Assembly: GCF_964355755.1 (NCBI RefSeq)
Contig: NC_092679.1
Location: 18,342,932 to 18,406,931, forward strand
From: Antedon mediterranea
Lineage: Eukaryota; Echinodermata; Crinoidea; Comatulida; Antedonidae
Direction: 5' to 3'
Length of the DNA stretch: 64,000 bases
The notes beneath the pieces are model-generated. The model did no database searches. It was not told the DNA's origin and saw nothing but the letters and a program-made list of their open reading frames with translations. The translations under genes and the position numbers were made by a program. Position 1 is the first letter of the stretch. Every line of letters starts with the position of its first letter. Below are positions 53,901-63,546 of this stretch, piece by piece.

Positions 53901-55049
53901 GCCGAAGCTAATCAAGCTTGGTACCTTTTATCTCAACTAACTTAAGCTACGAAATCAACAAATAAATAACAGAACTTAAAAGAAAATAAAAATTTGATAA
54001 CGTCAATAACAAAACAAAAATGTTGAATAATAAATAAATATTATAACATAACATAAAGTGCTGTATGTACTATACTGTAATAAACAAAACCATATCAGTT
54101 CAATAGATAATATCTGATGAATTAACAATATATAAAACATTGTAAATTATAGATTATTCTTTTATATACATAAATAAAAGTAATTCTTTAAGTTGTTTAG
54201 AGAAAGCAAATCTAGATGTAATTGTTCGTAATTCTAAAGGTAAATTATTCCAAATAACAATCAATTACCTGAAAAAATTTCACCATATGTTGTAAATTTA
54301 TGCAACTTGGCAGTGTCAAAGACGATGTCAGGGGTCAAAACTTGTGGACATAAAAGTTGACTGGCCATGCATAATGCCACAATACCACACCTATCATAAA
54401 TACACGATTAAAATTATATTTAGGAGGAAATATTTCCAAAAACTTTCATAGCAGAAATAATGATATGTACCTGGGTTGTCATTTAAATTTGGTCTCAGAT
54501 GATAAGTGTACCTTTTTAAAGGATTTGTACCTGAATATGTGTTGACCATATTATAAACTTAGAACAAGGAGGTACCTCCCTGGCCCTGCTTAGAAAGTGT
54601 CTGCTGAATAGGGGTGTCCTAAAGCAGGTGCCATACCTGTTCACCTCTACTTACTGGGGTCCATTTTGAAGAACTGCAGTAACTGGGGTATACACCGACA
54701 ACCATGTTGACGTCTCCTCTGACAGCTGCTCACTTCTCCTGATAATAATATGACAATGAGCATTAATAATTGAAGTCAGTTTATAGTGTTTACTTTACAC
54801 TTTAAATAGTACAGTTTCCATTTGAAAGCATGCGAACACCGCATTCAAATACTCAAATATTTATAGTAATTTGTATTTGTTAACTTACCATTCTGGTAAA
54901 CATGTTACCTTTACCCGAACTTCATCGATGCCAGTCTCATCATATGACAACGGTTGAGGTGTTTCTTCTTCAGATATGTTTTTACTGTTAGTAGTAGACT
55001 TGGGGTTTGCAAGATACAAGGGAGGAGGTGGTGGAACTGGACTATTCAT
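50981..55049 (-). CDS. ACTMAP: Actin maturation protease
   Basis: Six minus-strand exons: 54909-55049, 54655-54725, 54269-54390, 53227-53350, 52694-52764 and 50981-51315, giving 287 residues (vertebrate forms are about 350). The N-terminus has a run of five prolines (PPPPP), as in ACTMAP. Exons 2-3 join to AVLQNGPQCGIVALCMASQL, placing the catalytic cysteine at C72. GEIFSV ends exon 3. Exon 4 encodes CPILVP. Exon 5 encodes PYDKDESTAPCCRNGNKAHW with the catalytic histidine H171. Exon 6 has VYVYAKQGKSKHLGVWSY and ends GLSGQIVLLKQK. ACTMAP removes the acetylated N-terminal Met/Cys residue of actins. The exon 2 acceptor (GTGAGCAG) and exon 4 donor (GTATCC) were chosen because they preserve frame and homology. 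The last intron carries a minisatellite and an exon relic. Identity is firm from several blocks. Confidence 0.9.
51432..52390. repeat. 17-bp minisatellite, about 57 copies, in the last ACTMAP intron
   Basis: The unit is GGGGACACTCCTATTCA, with common variants GGGTCACT, ACTTCT and a 16-bp GGG form. Plus-strand frames are open through it, but it is intronic (antisense to ACTMAP), so the open frames are not genes. Related GGGGACACT words continue into the flanking duplicated exon unit. Confidence 0.97.
52385..52552 (-). pseudogene. Degenerate duplicate of ACTMAP exon 5
   Basis: The segment 52489-52545 on the minus strand reads APCCRNSNKANWAMVLG followed by GTAAGTGGGTATAC, matching exon 5 (52694-52764) and its donor. 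The catalytic histidine codon CAC has become AAC (Asn). The donor is kept, but the acceptor and first residues are replaced by a C/G run. Flanking intron sequence (AGGGGACACT, CTCAAAGGTCCCCT, GATTGCAGTATTGCTGTTAA-type text) is duplicated too, so the unit is a tandem genomic duplication of roughly 180 bp, later damaged. Confidence 0.85.
53569..53662. repeat. Inverted repeat in ACTMAP intron 3
   Basis: AGTTGTTGTGTGTTGTTA and TAACAACACACAACAACT form a perfect 18-bp stem with a loop of about 50 bp. Confidence 0.85.
53815..54262 (-). mobile_element. LINE 3'-end fragment in ACTMAP intron 3
   Basis: The minus strand encodes VIWNNLPLELRTITSRFAFS and then KQLKELLL followed by a stop, the typical C-terminal tail of CR1/L2/Rex-like LINE proteins, and then an AT-rich 3' UTR. 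Its upstream end abuts the donor of ACTMAP exon 3 within about 10 bp. Confidence 0.75.
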
Positions 55050-56175
55050 TATATACCAGTAAAGACACCTATGTTTAACCTAGTCTGTCACAGCGTTAGT
55101 TTGTAGGTCATTAGTTCGCCTGGGAAGTGCTGCTGTGCCACTTTAAGGAAAGTGCAATATTTGCTACACCAACCGGCCTAGCTTTAACACCATTGTTTAG
55201 GCGGTAGTTTCCACATAAATTGCTAGAAACTCCAAACCTGTATTTCTATACCTTTCATAAAGAATGTACAGTTTATTATTTGCCATATAAAAATGTAAAA
55301 GTACACTTAAATTTTAAAAAAACGAGCAGGACCGAGGTGGACGTTGGAATGTTCCGCTTGAATGGTTATTATCAAAATACTTTTCTATCTATGGAGCGCC
55401 AATTGAAAAAAAATCAATACAGTAATTCAGGTTCAATTAGTCCGTAAATTTATTAATAAATTCTTGCATTAATGCACAAAATTCATTCAAATTCGTTATA
55501 TAATCATTTAAAGTCATTCATATTATTAAATTATTTTTTAAACAGCAATAATATAATTTGTTTTATAATACTAAACAAGCGAATATGCCTAATGCAAATT
55601 TAATAAATATATTGCACATATAAATTATTTAACTAGTCTACACATAGAAGGTTAGACATGTTTCACGCTGAAAGTACAGTATGCATCCTTTTAAAATATT
55701 TTATTCAATAGAATGTTTGCATTACTTTTCAGTGAGTTTTGTATTATTATTGCACATAAACAAATATATACAAATACAGTTGAAAGAAAGTTAAGCATTT
55801 ATAAATATTAATATATTTTTTTAATTATTTATTTTAATTTGATTGTCCCAGCCCATCTGAAGCTTTTACTTTCTGGAATTTCCACCTTAAATTTGCTTAT
55901 ATTACCTGTTTTATTTACTGAGAAAAGAGAAATAAATTTTACTTTGAATTGAAATGTAAAATGACATGCTGTAATAATATTTGTATATTACTACTAAAAT
56001 GATAGTAAACATAATTAAGTGAAAAGAAAACAAATTCTAAACAATTTCTACACATTATATGAGGAATAATAATACAATAATAGAAATAATAAAACAATTG
56101 TACTATGTATATATTCATTGTAACATGAAATGTAAACAAACATTGTAACATAATAAAATATATTGTTATTGTTTT
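55050..56175. other. ACTMAP upstream region and spacer to bZIP-like gene
   Basis: 55050-55200 should contain the ACTMAP promoter; the remainder is AT-rich. No gene seen. Confidence 0.5.
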
Positions 56176-58761
56176 TTAACATTCATTGTTAAAATATTGT
56201 TGGTTCTCCGATACTTCAAGCATTACTTCTGCAACAACTTTATCCTACAAGAAAAAAAAAAGAACAGTATTTATATACAGAATGAAATTTCTTTTGCAAT
56301 AACTTTCATAAAACGTCAGTAAATACATTCTCTCGTTATATCATATATCGTGAGTAGTCTAGCAATGTTCTTATATCTTTTTATAAATTTAAGATCTCTT
56401 TTTAAATCTTTTGTATGCATAAGATTTGAATGGATTATTTCTATTGAGTATACTTTTTACCATTTTCATCTGACTTGATATGATCATGTAAACAACCCTT
56501 CTCTTAAGCTCTGTCTACACTATCAAACTAGTTTGACAAAAATGTGTGATATGCCCAAATATGGTAGTGATATCCATATATGGGTACATCACATTTTTTT
56601 GTCACATAAAGTTTGATAGTGTAGACAATGCTTTAGAGTATTTCAGTACATCGGGACATGTATACTAAATATTGGAAGAATCTGAAATGTTAAAACATAC
56701 CTTTTGGGCAATTGCAGCTGCAATTTTCGCAGCCTCTACTTCTTGCTGTAAAGCTTCAAACTGCAACTTCTTTCGCAACCTGTATGCTTTGCTTCTTACT
56801 CGATTTCTTTCTTTCCTTTTTAGTATTTCTTCTGGGGATAGTTCCTTACTTTTTGTTGGATATGGTTGCTATATTGTATTATAAAAAACAAAATCAAAAT
56901 GTTTAATTGACTGTGTAGTTGTTTTTGAAGAATTTTCTTTTTCATGTATCTCTACTATTGGGCAATATTTTTCGACAGTTACCTTAATATATCCCCTGAT
57001 CAAATCAATATATCACCTGAACAAATCAATATATCACCTGAACAAATCAATATATCACCTGAACAAATCAATATATAACCTTATCAAATCAATGTATCAC
57101 CTGATCAAATCAATATATCATCTGATCAAATCAATATATCAATTGTAATAATTACCTACCTATGGTAGAGCCAGGATTTTGAAAAGATTACTCCAGTTGT
57201 CAAAAATATAAAATGAAGTGTTTAAATTAGTGTTTATTGCATTTAATTTAGGGGTTTCTGGGCCCATCTGGTTATCTTATTAAAAGCATTTACATACATT
57301 CCAACATCTGAAGTTAAAAAACAGGAGGTGGTGTTTTTTAGGTCAACAGCAGCCTCTATTTATTATCGAAAACAGGAGTGGTAAGGAGTTCAGTGTGTGA
57401 CGAGCAAGTGGTGGATATGAGGGAATCTAAAAAATGATGACCGCAGTTGGTTGTATAATGGCAACAAAAATTTGCTCGTATGTAAGCCTTTTTGTTATAT
57501 TTTAATACAGAAAACAACACATGTACATAATAAAAATTCAGTTAATCCTGGAAAAATGTGGAAACCCGGGAGCTCGATGTTAGGCTGGGATACGAGTCTA
57601 AAATATTGGCATGTATAATCAACTTACATATCTGAGAGAAGTCATTTCTGATTGGTAGTACTCTGTTTGAAAGTAGACTTTGCCTGGGTTGTTACTAATG
57701 TATGTTGTCAAATCCATGAAATTCTGGTCTGCCAATTGTTCTTGATAACATTGCATTAAATTGTCTTCTTTGTTCCCTTCATTGGCAACATACAGTGAAA
57801 GATCACTAGAAACCTTTGTTTCATGAATATTCAGTTCACCTAGAAATTTAATGAATATTTAATTTGTTCTGACGACAACTATATAATGTATTTCTCCAGG
57901 TATGTATGACAATCTAACAACAGGATACTGAGCTCTGAAGATCAAGGGGTTTACTGTATCTGTGGCTGCGACACGATCAGTTTCACGCCTCTTAACAGAC
58001 ACCTTGCACTGCAGAGATATGCACATTATGTACAGTACTGTTGGTATTTGTCGAAGCCAAGCTCAGTGTCCTGTTCCTGAGAAAAATCTATCAAAAATAG
58101 TCTATCATTCCATAATACAATCTGTTATATTATTTAAATGCTATACTTGTACAATTTTAAAACCATGGTGATGAATAAACAAACAAAACGAACTACCTAT
58201 AATTCCTAAAAATTCATGATCTTCTTCAGTTAATGTTATATTTTGTTTGCAAATAATTTCTGGAGAACTTAGTAAGTTATTGTTACACAGTTCTTGGGAG
58301 TTGGTCTCATAATAAAAATCCATTCTGTTTCTGTAAGATCAAAAAATAAAGTTTAATACTGTATATAAAAAATTCTTCAACTACTTCAACTGCCCATAAA
58401 TAATATTTATAATAGTTTGATCAAGTTTGTTGTAGATCGCACTCCTCAATGGCAGTTTAGGCACTCCTAAAAAGACAAGACCTGTTAGTTACCTCTCATT
58501 TGAGTTGTTTATATTGCCTATGGCAGCAAATCGCGAAGAAGGAGAACAAGTTGGGGTGAGCATCTTCGATGGACTATTTGACTCTATGAATGGAAAGGTT
58601 TCTTGACTGTCTTCCACACTTAACTCGCTTAGAAGACTATCAACTGACTCAGCATGATTGAATGTTGGTACAACCATAACAGTCGCATTCCTGGCTTCAC
58701 TGCAGGCCTTTTTAAGTACATTAGCAAAGTTTAATCTTTTTTCTTCAACTATGCTCATCAT
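56176..58761 (-). CDS. bZIP-like transcription factor, unassigned
   Basis: Five minus-strand exons: 58493-58761, 58197-58330, 57628-57839, 56701-56868 and 56176-56244, with matching phases 2, 1, 0 and 0, giving 283 residues. The start is the first ATG (MMSIVEEK) after an acceptor TTTACTCTACAG. The N-terminal two thirds are acidic/Ser-rich and unrecognised. Exon 4 encodes a basic region and short zipper, LKRKERNRVRSKAYRLRKKL then QFEALQQEVEAAKIAAAIAQ; the last exon adds DKVVAEVMLEV. This resembles a bZIP basic region (Asn...Arg spacing N-x7-R), but the usual AA and S/C residues are replaced and the zipper is short. A DNA-binding role is inferred. An upstream noncoding exon with donor GTGGG|GTAATT at about 59159 may belong to it. 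I could not name an orthologue. Confidence 0.75.
56505..56635. mobile_element. MITE family A, copy 5
   Basis: Ends TAAGCTCTGTCTACACTATC and GATAGTGTAGACAATGCTTTA. It lies in the last intron of the bZIP-like gene. Confidence 0.85.
56983..57145. repeat. 21-bp tandem repeat, about seven copies
   Basis: Unit CAAATCAATATATCACCTGA plus A, in an intron of the bZIP-like gene, with minor variation between copies. Confidence 0.9.
57908..58080. mobile_element. MITE family C, copy 3
   Basis: It begins GACAATCTAACAACAGGATA and ends AGCTCAGTGTCCTGTTCCTGA. Internal TATCTGTGGCTGCGACACGA is shared with the other copies. It lies in an intron of the bZIP-like gene. Confidence 0.75.
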
Positions 58762-58849
58762 TGGTATGGTACTGTTATCTGTAGAGTAAAACAAACATAC
58801 TACATGTACTTACATGTTAGGCTCCCAGTCTAATATAGGCTTAGGGTAG

Positions 58850-59060
58850 GCCTAACCTACCTACTACAGTAGTCCGAGATAGGCCTATCTAGGCCTAGGC
58901 CTAGTCAAAATTTAACTTTTCATGTTTATCACTGTTGCAGTATGCCTAGCTAGGCTAGGCCTACTAGTAGTAGGTAAGGTAGGCCTACTACTCTAGGCTA
59001 GGCTAGCCTAAGGCTAGGCTAGTAGTAGCAAGCTAAAGTTAAGTTAATTTAGGCTAATTA
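58850..59060. repeat. AGGCCTA/CTAGGC-rich tract
   Basis: Overlapping palindromic words TAGGCCTA, GCTAGGCC and CTAGGCTAGCC, in the upstream intron of the bZIP-like gene. Composition like the tract at 19.1 kb. Confidence 0.7.
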
Positions 59061-59199
59061 GTTAGAGAATCCTAGACCTACTAAAAGTAATTATTTTGTC
59101 AGAGCATGATTTAATGAACATAACTTCAATATAATTAATAACTAAATGCAGAAATTACCCCACTGAATAAGTGAAGTTCTTCTTGTCTTGGTGTTTTTT

Positions 59200-59492
59200 T
59201 TTCTCTACTCTACACAAACACCACCACCGCCGGCGGCCCCTAGTGGTGGCGCGCACAGAGCGCACCGCCTGCATAATCACATGATCACGAAGTAAATTGT
59301 GATTGGTCTAAAGTTTAATCGGATTTCCGGTCGCGCAAAAAGTGGGCGTGGAATAAAATAAGGTTGAGATACCAAGAGAGGGCGTCCCATTTTGTAAACA
59401 AATGTTTGTAAATGATTGAACCAGTTGTAACTTGTATACAGTATTATTTTTTGTTTTACCAAAATCGCCTAAACGTTAAAATAAAGATAAAT
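59200..59492. promoter_or_regulatory. Divergent promoter region of the bZIP-like gene and CHURC1
   Basis: A locally GC-rich block (CACCGCCGGCGGCCCC, GCGCGCACAGAGCGCACC) is followed by a CCAAT-type word on the minus strand (plus TGATTGGTC near 59300). It separates the putative noncoding exon of the bZIP-like gene from the CHURC1 start. Confidence 0.5.
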
Positions 59493-60413
59493 ATGTGTTT
59501 CGATTGTATGAAACAGGCTTTTCCTAACAGGGTAGGTTATTGTTATTATTTTATATTATTTACACGTACTGTAGTTGTTTAGATATCTTGCAATACACAT
59601 TTTTGACTTTTTTAATCCAGCAACCTAGCTAGGCCCTAGATAGCTAGGCCTATATTCCTCACTCGATCACTATATTCCACTGCAAGAGACACTAGGCTAA
59701 TTCCTGATCTCAGTGATGGCTAATTCCGGTTGACTCAGCGACAGAGAGAGGCATCCTAGCCATACGTACGTATATAAAATATGTATGATACAATAAAATG
59801 TATATTGTAAAATTATTTATGATTAAATTAACATTTTCAGGGAGAAACCTGCTTAGACAGTGGCTCATATCTAATGAACTTCCAAGGTTGCAGTGAGTGC
59901 CAGAAAAAAGAGCAAATGAAAGTGCAAGAACGCAGAGTTGAAACAGATGAAGACGATGTAGAAACAATCGTTTATCAACGTATGTAAAATTTTAATTTCA
60001 GTTCAAATTAATTGGTATCAAGCGGTACTGTGTAAGTTGATGATTGTTGTATATACTGCATATCCCACTCACTCTCCACCGGTTTCACAGTACAAATGTC
60101 CATACTTAAGTTTTCGGTGCCCTTATTGCTTATACACAGTTACTGACTCCTATTATAATGATCAATTCATGATCACATGATCTTGCTTTAATATTTATTT
60201 AAAGTTGAAATAATTAATTCTACAATTTTAAACTATTTGTTTTTTATAGATGTATGTGGCAATTGTGGACATTTCATTGCTGAACATAAATATACATTCT
60301 ACGTTGACGAGGACTATCAGGAATATGAGATGTACTGTAGGCTATGTGGTCGTAGTGCCACATCAATTAGCATTATGCCAGTGGACCCTAAAATGCAGTC
60401 GGTACAGTTCTGA
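59493..60413 (+). CDS. CHURC1: Churchill protein
   Basis: Three exons: 59493-59531, 59841-59979 and 60250-60413, phases 0 and 1, giving 113 residues (112 in human). It begins MCFDCMKQAFPNRGETCLDS; paired metal-binding cysteines are at 2/5, 17, 30/33, 62/65 and 89/92 with H67 and H72. NFQGCSEC and EYEMYCRLCG match the Churchill zinc-binding fold. It ends SISIMPVDPKMQSVQF. Churchill is a small zinc protein linked to FGF-responsive embryonic regulation in vertebrates; its molecular role is debated. All key cysteines are present, so it is likely functional. Head to head with the bZIP-like gene, tail to tail with TRMT6. Confidence 0.93.
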
Positions 60414-61323
60414 AGATGTCAAAACAAGCTTGATCAGCATTAGTACACAGCTGCTGTTAATATTTTTACATAACTACATTGACAAAGCCAATACAGTAAT
60501 TTGGATTTCAATTATTTTCTGTAACGGCTATGAGAGCTCACTGGCTAAACCTAGGGGCCCCTGAGCAGTGCCCAGAAGTAAAAACATTCATTCAAATATG
60601 TCAAAAAAGGCTTTAGAGGGCCACTTAGAGTTCCTAAACCAGGGACCTCGGGTTTCTACGTTATGCCACTGCTTCTGTCTCATTCAATACATGCCGATAT
60701 TTTAATGTGTCCAGTATAGTTTTAATGAAATTATTCATATGTTATATTAATATCAGATTGGACACCAACTGGAAAGAAGACTCCAGTAGAAATAACTTAT
60801 ATTATTTGACATGCTGTCAAACAGTTTACTTTGAAATATTAAATTGTAATAAGATATTAATTATTAGTTCTATCTATTTTTTACAAAAATAAACAAACTT
60901 TGTATACAATTGATAAACTTTTTTTTTTCTTGAAAATTTAAAGTTAACAAAAACGGTAAAAATAAACAAACTTTGTATACAATTGATAAACTTTTTTTTT
61001 TCTTGAAAATTTTAAGTTAACAAAATCGGAAGTGACTAATTCCTCAAGTCGGTCATTCTCACTGTTTTCAATATTTACACATATTGTATGCACAATATTC
61101 TTAGACCTTTTTTTTTTATCAATCAAGAGAAAAGTCTTTACGCACAGTAATTGCTCAAGTGATAAATTTTATTTATAAATCAAAGATTTAACTGTAAAGT
61201 TTATTTGATAAATAAATATTAAATAGTTAAAACTTCTCAAATCTCATGAAATTGGATTTTATATGACAAAATATCGGCAATTCTTTCAAGAAATTGTTGT
61301 TATCATTCATTGTTATCACTTCA
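60414..61323. other. Spacer between CHURC1 and TRMT6 3' ends
   Basis: It contains a fragment related to the CAGTGGCGT element (60530-60675) and a two-copy 70-bp duplication (60887-61027). No gene seen. Confidence 0.55.
60887..61027. repeat. 70-bp direct duplication
   Basis: AATAAACAAACTTTGTATAC through TTTTTTTTCTTGAAAATTT and GTTAACAAAA occurs twice in tandem with few differences. Confidence 0.9.
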
Positions 61324-63546
61324 TTAATCTAGTGCTACCGTTGTGCCTGTCAGTAGATATCCACCAGAGGCACTCATCATCATCATTGGATGTGTCCTAT
61401 TGGGAAGAACCTGATACAAAAAAATAAAGTATCAAAAAGTTATTTATATGAAAATGTGCTTTTGGATTGTTTTACCAGGATTTCTAGACCCCAACCCAAT
61501 ACTACAATGCACTCTTAGGTAAAAGGAAACACAATTGTTGAAACACTTGCTAGCAATTAAGTATATAGTAGAACATATCTTAATATGGGTGTCTTCTAAA
61601 TAGCAGCATCCTGAACAAGGATGTGGAGTTGTGGCTTGGTCGTTATGATGCTTGGCTACCACTCCAAGGGTCCTGGGTTCAAGTCCCGTCACATGTCAGG
61701 ATTTTTTCTAAGGACCAAATTACTCCACTCCCAAAGACTTGTAATAAGACTTTGTTTATGTAGAGCATCTTGTGTATATGTTTGTCTTGTGAACCTCTGA
61801 GGGTCCCTAATGATCAGCAATAGCTGGATGTATCACCCTCATTAAATATGGTTGAAAATAATACATATATATATATCCAATCTGCAGACAGTACTGTTTC
61901 GATCTTATTAGATCTCGTCAGTGCAGCTCAGGTTTCGAAATATATATCCACCCAGGCAGCACTTGCCAGCTTTATACTATGACGTTATCCAAATTCCTTC
62001 ACTTGCACTGATGAAGGGCTAGTGTTGCCCGAAAGCTCTGCTAACATTTCTGGCTGTTTACTTTATCGTTTTGATTTAGCTTTTCGCTTTTTATTTTTGT
62101 ATCTCCATTGAGATCCAGCCACTGATACCCACAGCATTGTCATTTTTTCAGTAATTTGCCTTTGGATGGATATATATATACATATTGTCCCTTGTTTATT
62201 TCTCAATAGGTGTCCCTGTATTAAAAAGGTTTTGTACTATACCTGATATTCCCTCAGCCAAGTTTCTGTTATTCTAATATTGAGTATTCCTCCTCGCTCA
62301 CGAAGTTTAGTGTAGCACTCTACTAAAGCCTTAACAAAAAAATACAAAATAATGTTAATATTTATTTCCACAAAAAATAGAGCAAAATACAGAGTGTATT
62401 TTTTATTTTTTTTTTCGGTATATAAAAATATATTACAAAACGACAGTCAAGGACTGAAATAAATTGTATTACAAATAAATAAAAATTAGTTAAAATTGCT
62501 ATAAAAATAGTAACATCTTATTAAAATTAGATATCGTACCATAAAATTAAAAAAAAACTTTTTTAAATTCCCACAAATTATATATTAGTGTAATACATGT
62601 TTTAATGAATATATCGACTTATTTCTTAGACTTTAGATCCCAGACACATTATATTGGTTTAAAAGTAAATATTTACCTCACGAAATGGACTGAAGACTAC
62701 AAATTGTCTTGATGGTAAAAGCAGATCAATGAGTGTCATTAGTAAAGGTTCAGGTTGGAATTTTGAAGCTATGAGAAGGCTTAGGGAAAGAAAAAAGTAC
62801 ATGTATTGTAAAACAATATTTGTTGTCGTTGCATACTAGTTATGCAACCTACACTATCAAACTAGTTTGACAAAAAAAGTGTGATGTGTCCAAATATGGT
62901 AGTGTTATGACACCATCATATCCATATATGGGCACCTCACATAAGGTTTGATAGTGTAGACAGGGCTTAATTCTACACACACAATAGCAAACAGTATAAT
63001 AGCTTGATACTTACACATCCATGTTCTTAGCTTTTAGTAAATTTCTTGTGTTGTTGAGGAGCAGTTTTTTCTGAAGTCTTCTTTCTTGTTCAGTATTCTA
63101 AAAGGTAGAATAAGTAATATACTTTGAGTTTTTAAATTAAGAGAAACTGTAAGAGAATGTACCACATTAGAAAGCTCCTGCACGTCACAATGACCCCCGC
63201 ATGTGTACCATGTCATGTGACCCTAGACACATCACTTCCTGTAAAATTATGTATCTCATCACATTTAATCATTTTTGTTATACCATTTCAGTTTTTGGAT
63301 CATCTCCACCAGGTTTTTCTTCACTTTCATCCATCTTTTCATCGTCAGGTTCTCCCTCAAGTCTTTGCCTTTTGGGTATCCTTTCCACTTCCTCCTCCTC
63401 CTCCTCCTCTTCCCGGAAAACTGTAGAAACCTTGTTCATTGGGAATGTGTGTATTATCTTCTTGTATTCATCCGGAAAGTTGCAAGAGTCCATGACCTGC
63501 CATACTGGAAAATCTTCCGAATGTATTTGAAAGAGGTTTCCATGTC
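61324..63546 (-). CDS. TRMT6: tRNA (adenine-58-N1) methyltransferase non-catalytic subunit, C-terminal part
   Basis: Five minus-strand exons in the window: 63284-63546, 63015-63097, 62677-62779, 62243-62329 and 61324-61410, with matching phases. Family blocks: CNFPDEYKKIIHTFPMNKVS, an acidic insert with eight consecutive Glu, NTEQERRLQKKLLL, the LLIASKFQPEPLLMTLIDLL segment, ALVECYTKLRERGGILNIRI with TETWLREYQ, and VLPNRTHPMMMMSASGGYLL to the stop. TRMT6 is the tRNA-binding partner of TRMT61A in the m1A58 methyltransferase. The N-terminal exons lie beyond the window. The introns hold a tRNA-type SINE, repeat D and a family A MITE. Confidence 0.92.
61618..61860 (+). repeat. tRNA-derived SINE-like unit
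   Basis: GGAGTTGTGGCTTGGTCGTT (A-box-like) and GGGTTCAAGTCCCGTCAC (B-box-like) are about 50 bp apart, followed by ATTACTCCACTCCCAAAGAC and a (TATATA) tail. Similar to the unit at 18.4 kb. It lies in a TRMT6 intron. Confidence 0.7.
62009..62172 (+). repeat. Dispersed repeat D, copy 3
   Basis: GTTGCCCGAAAGCTCTGCTA, then GAGATCCAGCCACTGATACC and CAGTAATTTGCCTTTGGAT, followed by (TA)n. Same family as the copies at 14.4 and 46.8 kb. Confidence 0.75.
62847..62969. mobile_element. MITE family A, copy 6
   Basis: CCTACACTATCAAACTAGTT on the left and GATAGTGTAGACAGGGCTTA on the right, with the shared core. It lies in a TRMT6 intron. Confidence 0.8.

Noticed and set aside
56983-57145. CRISPR-like array
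   Set aside because: Contiguous 21-bp tandem repeat without unique spacers, in a eukaryotic intron.
60250-60564. 104-codon open frame overlapping CHURC1 exon 3
   Set aside because: Off-frame shadow of CHURC1.
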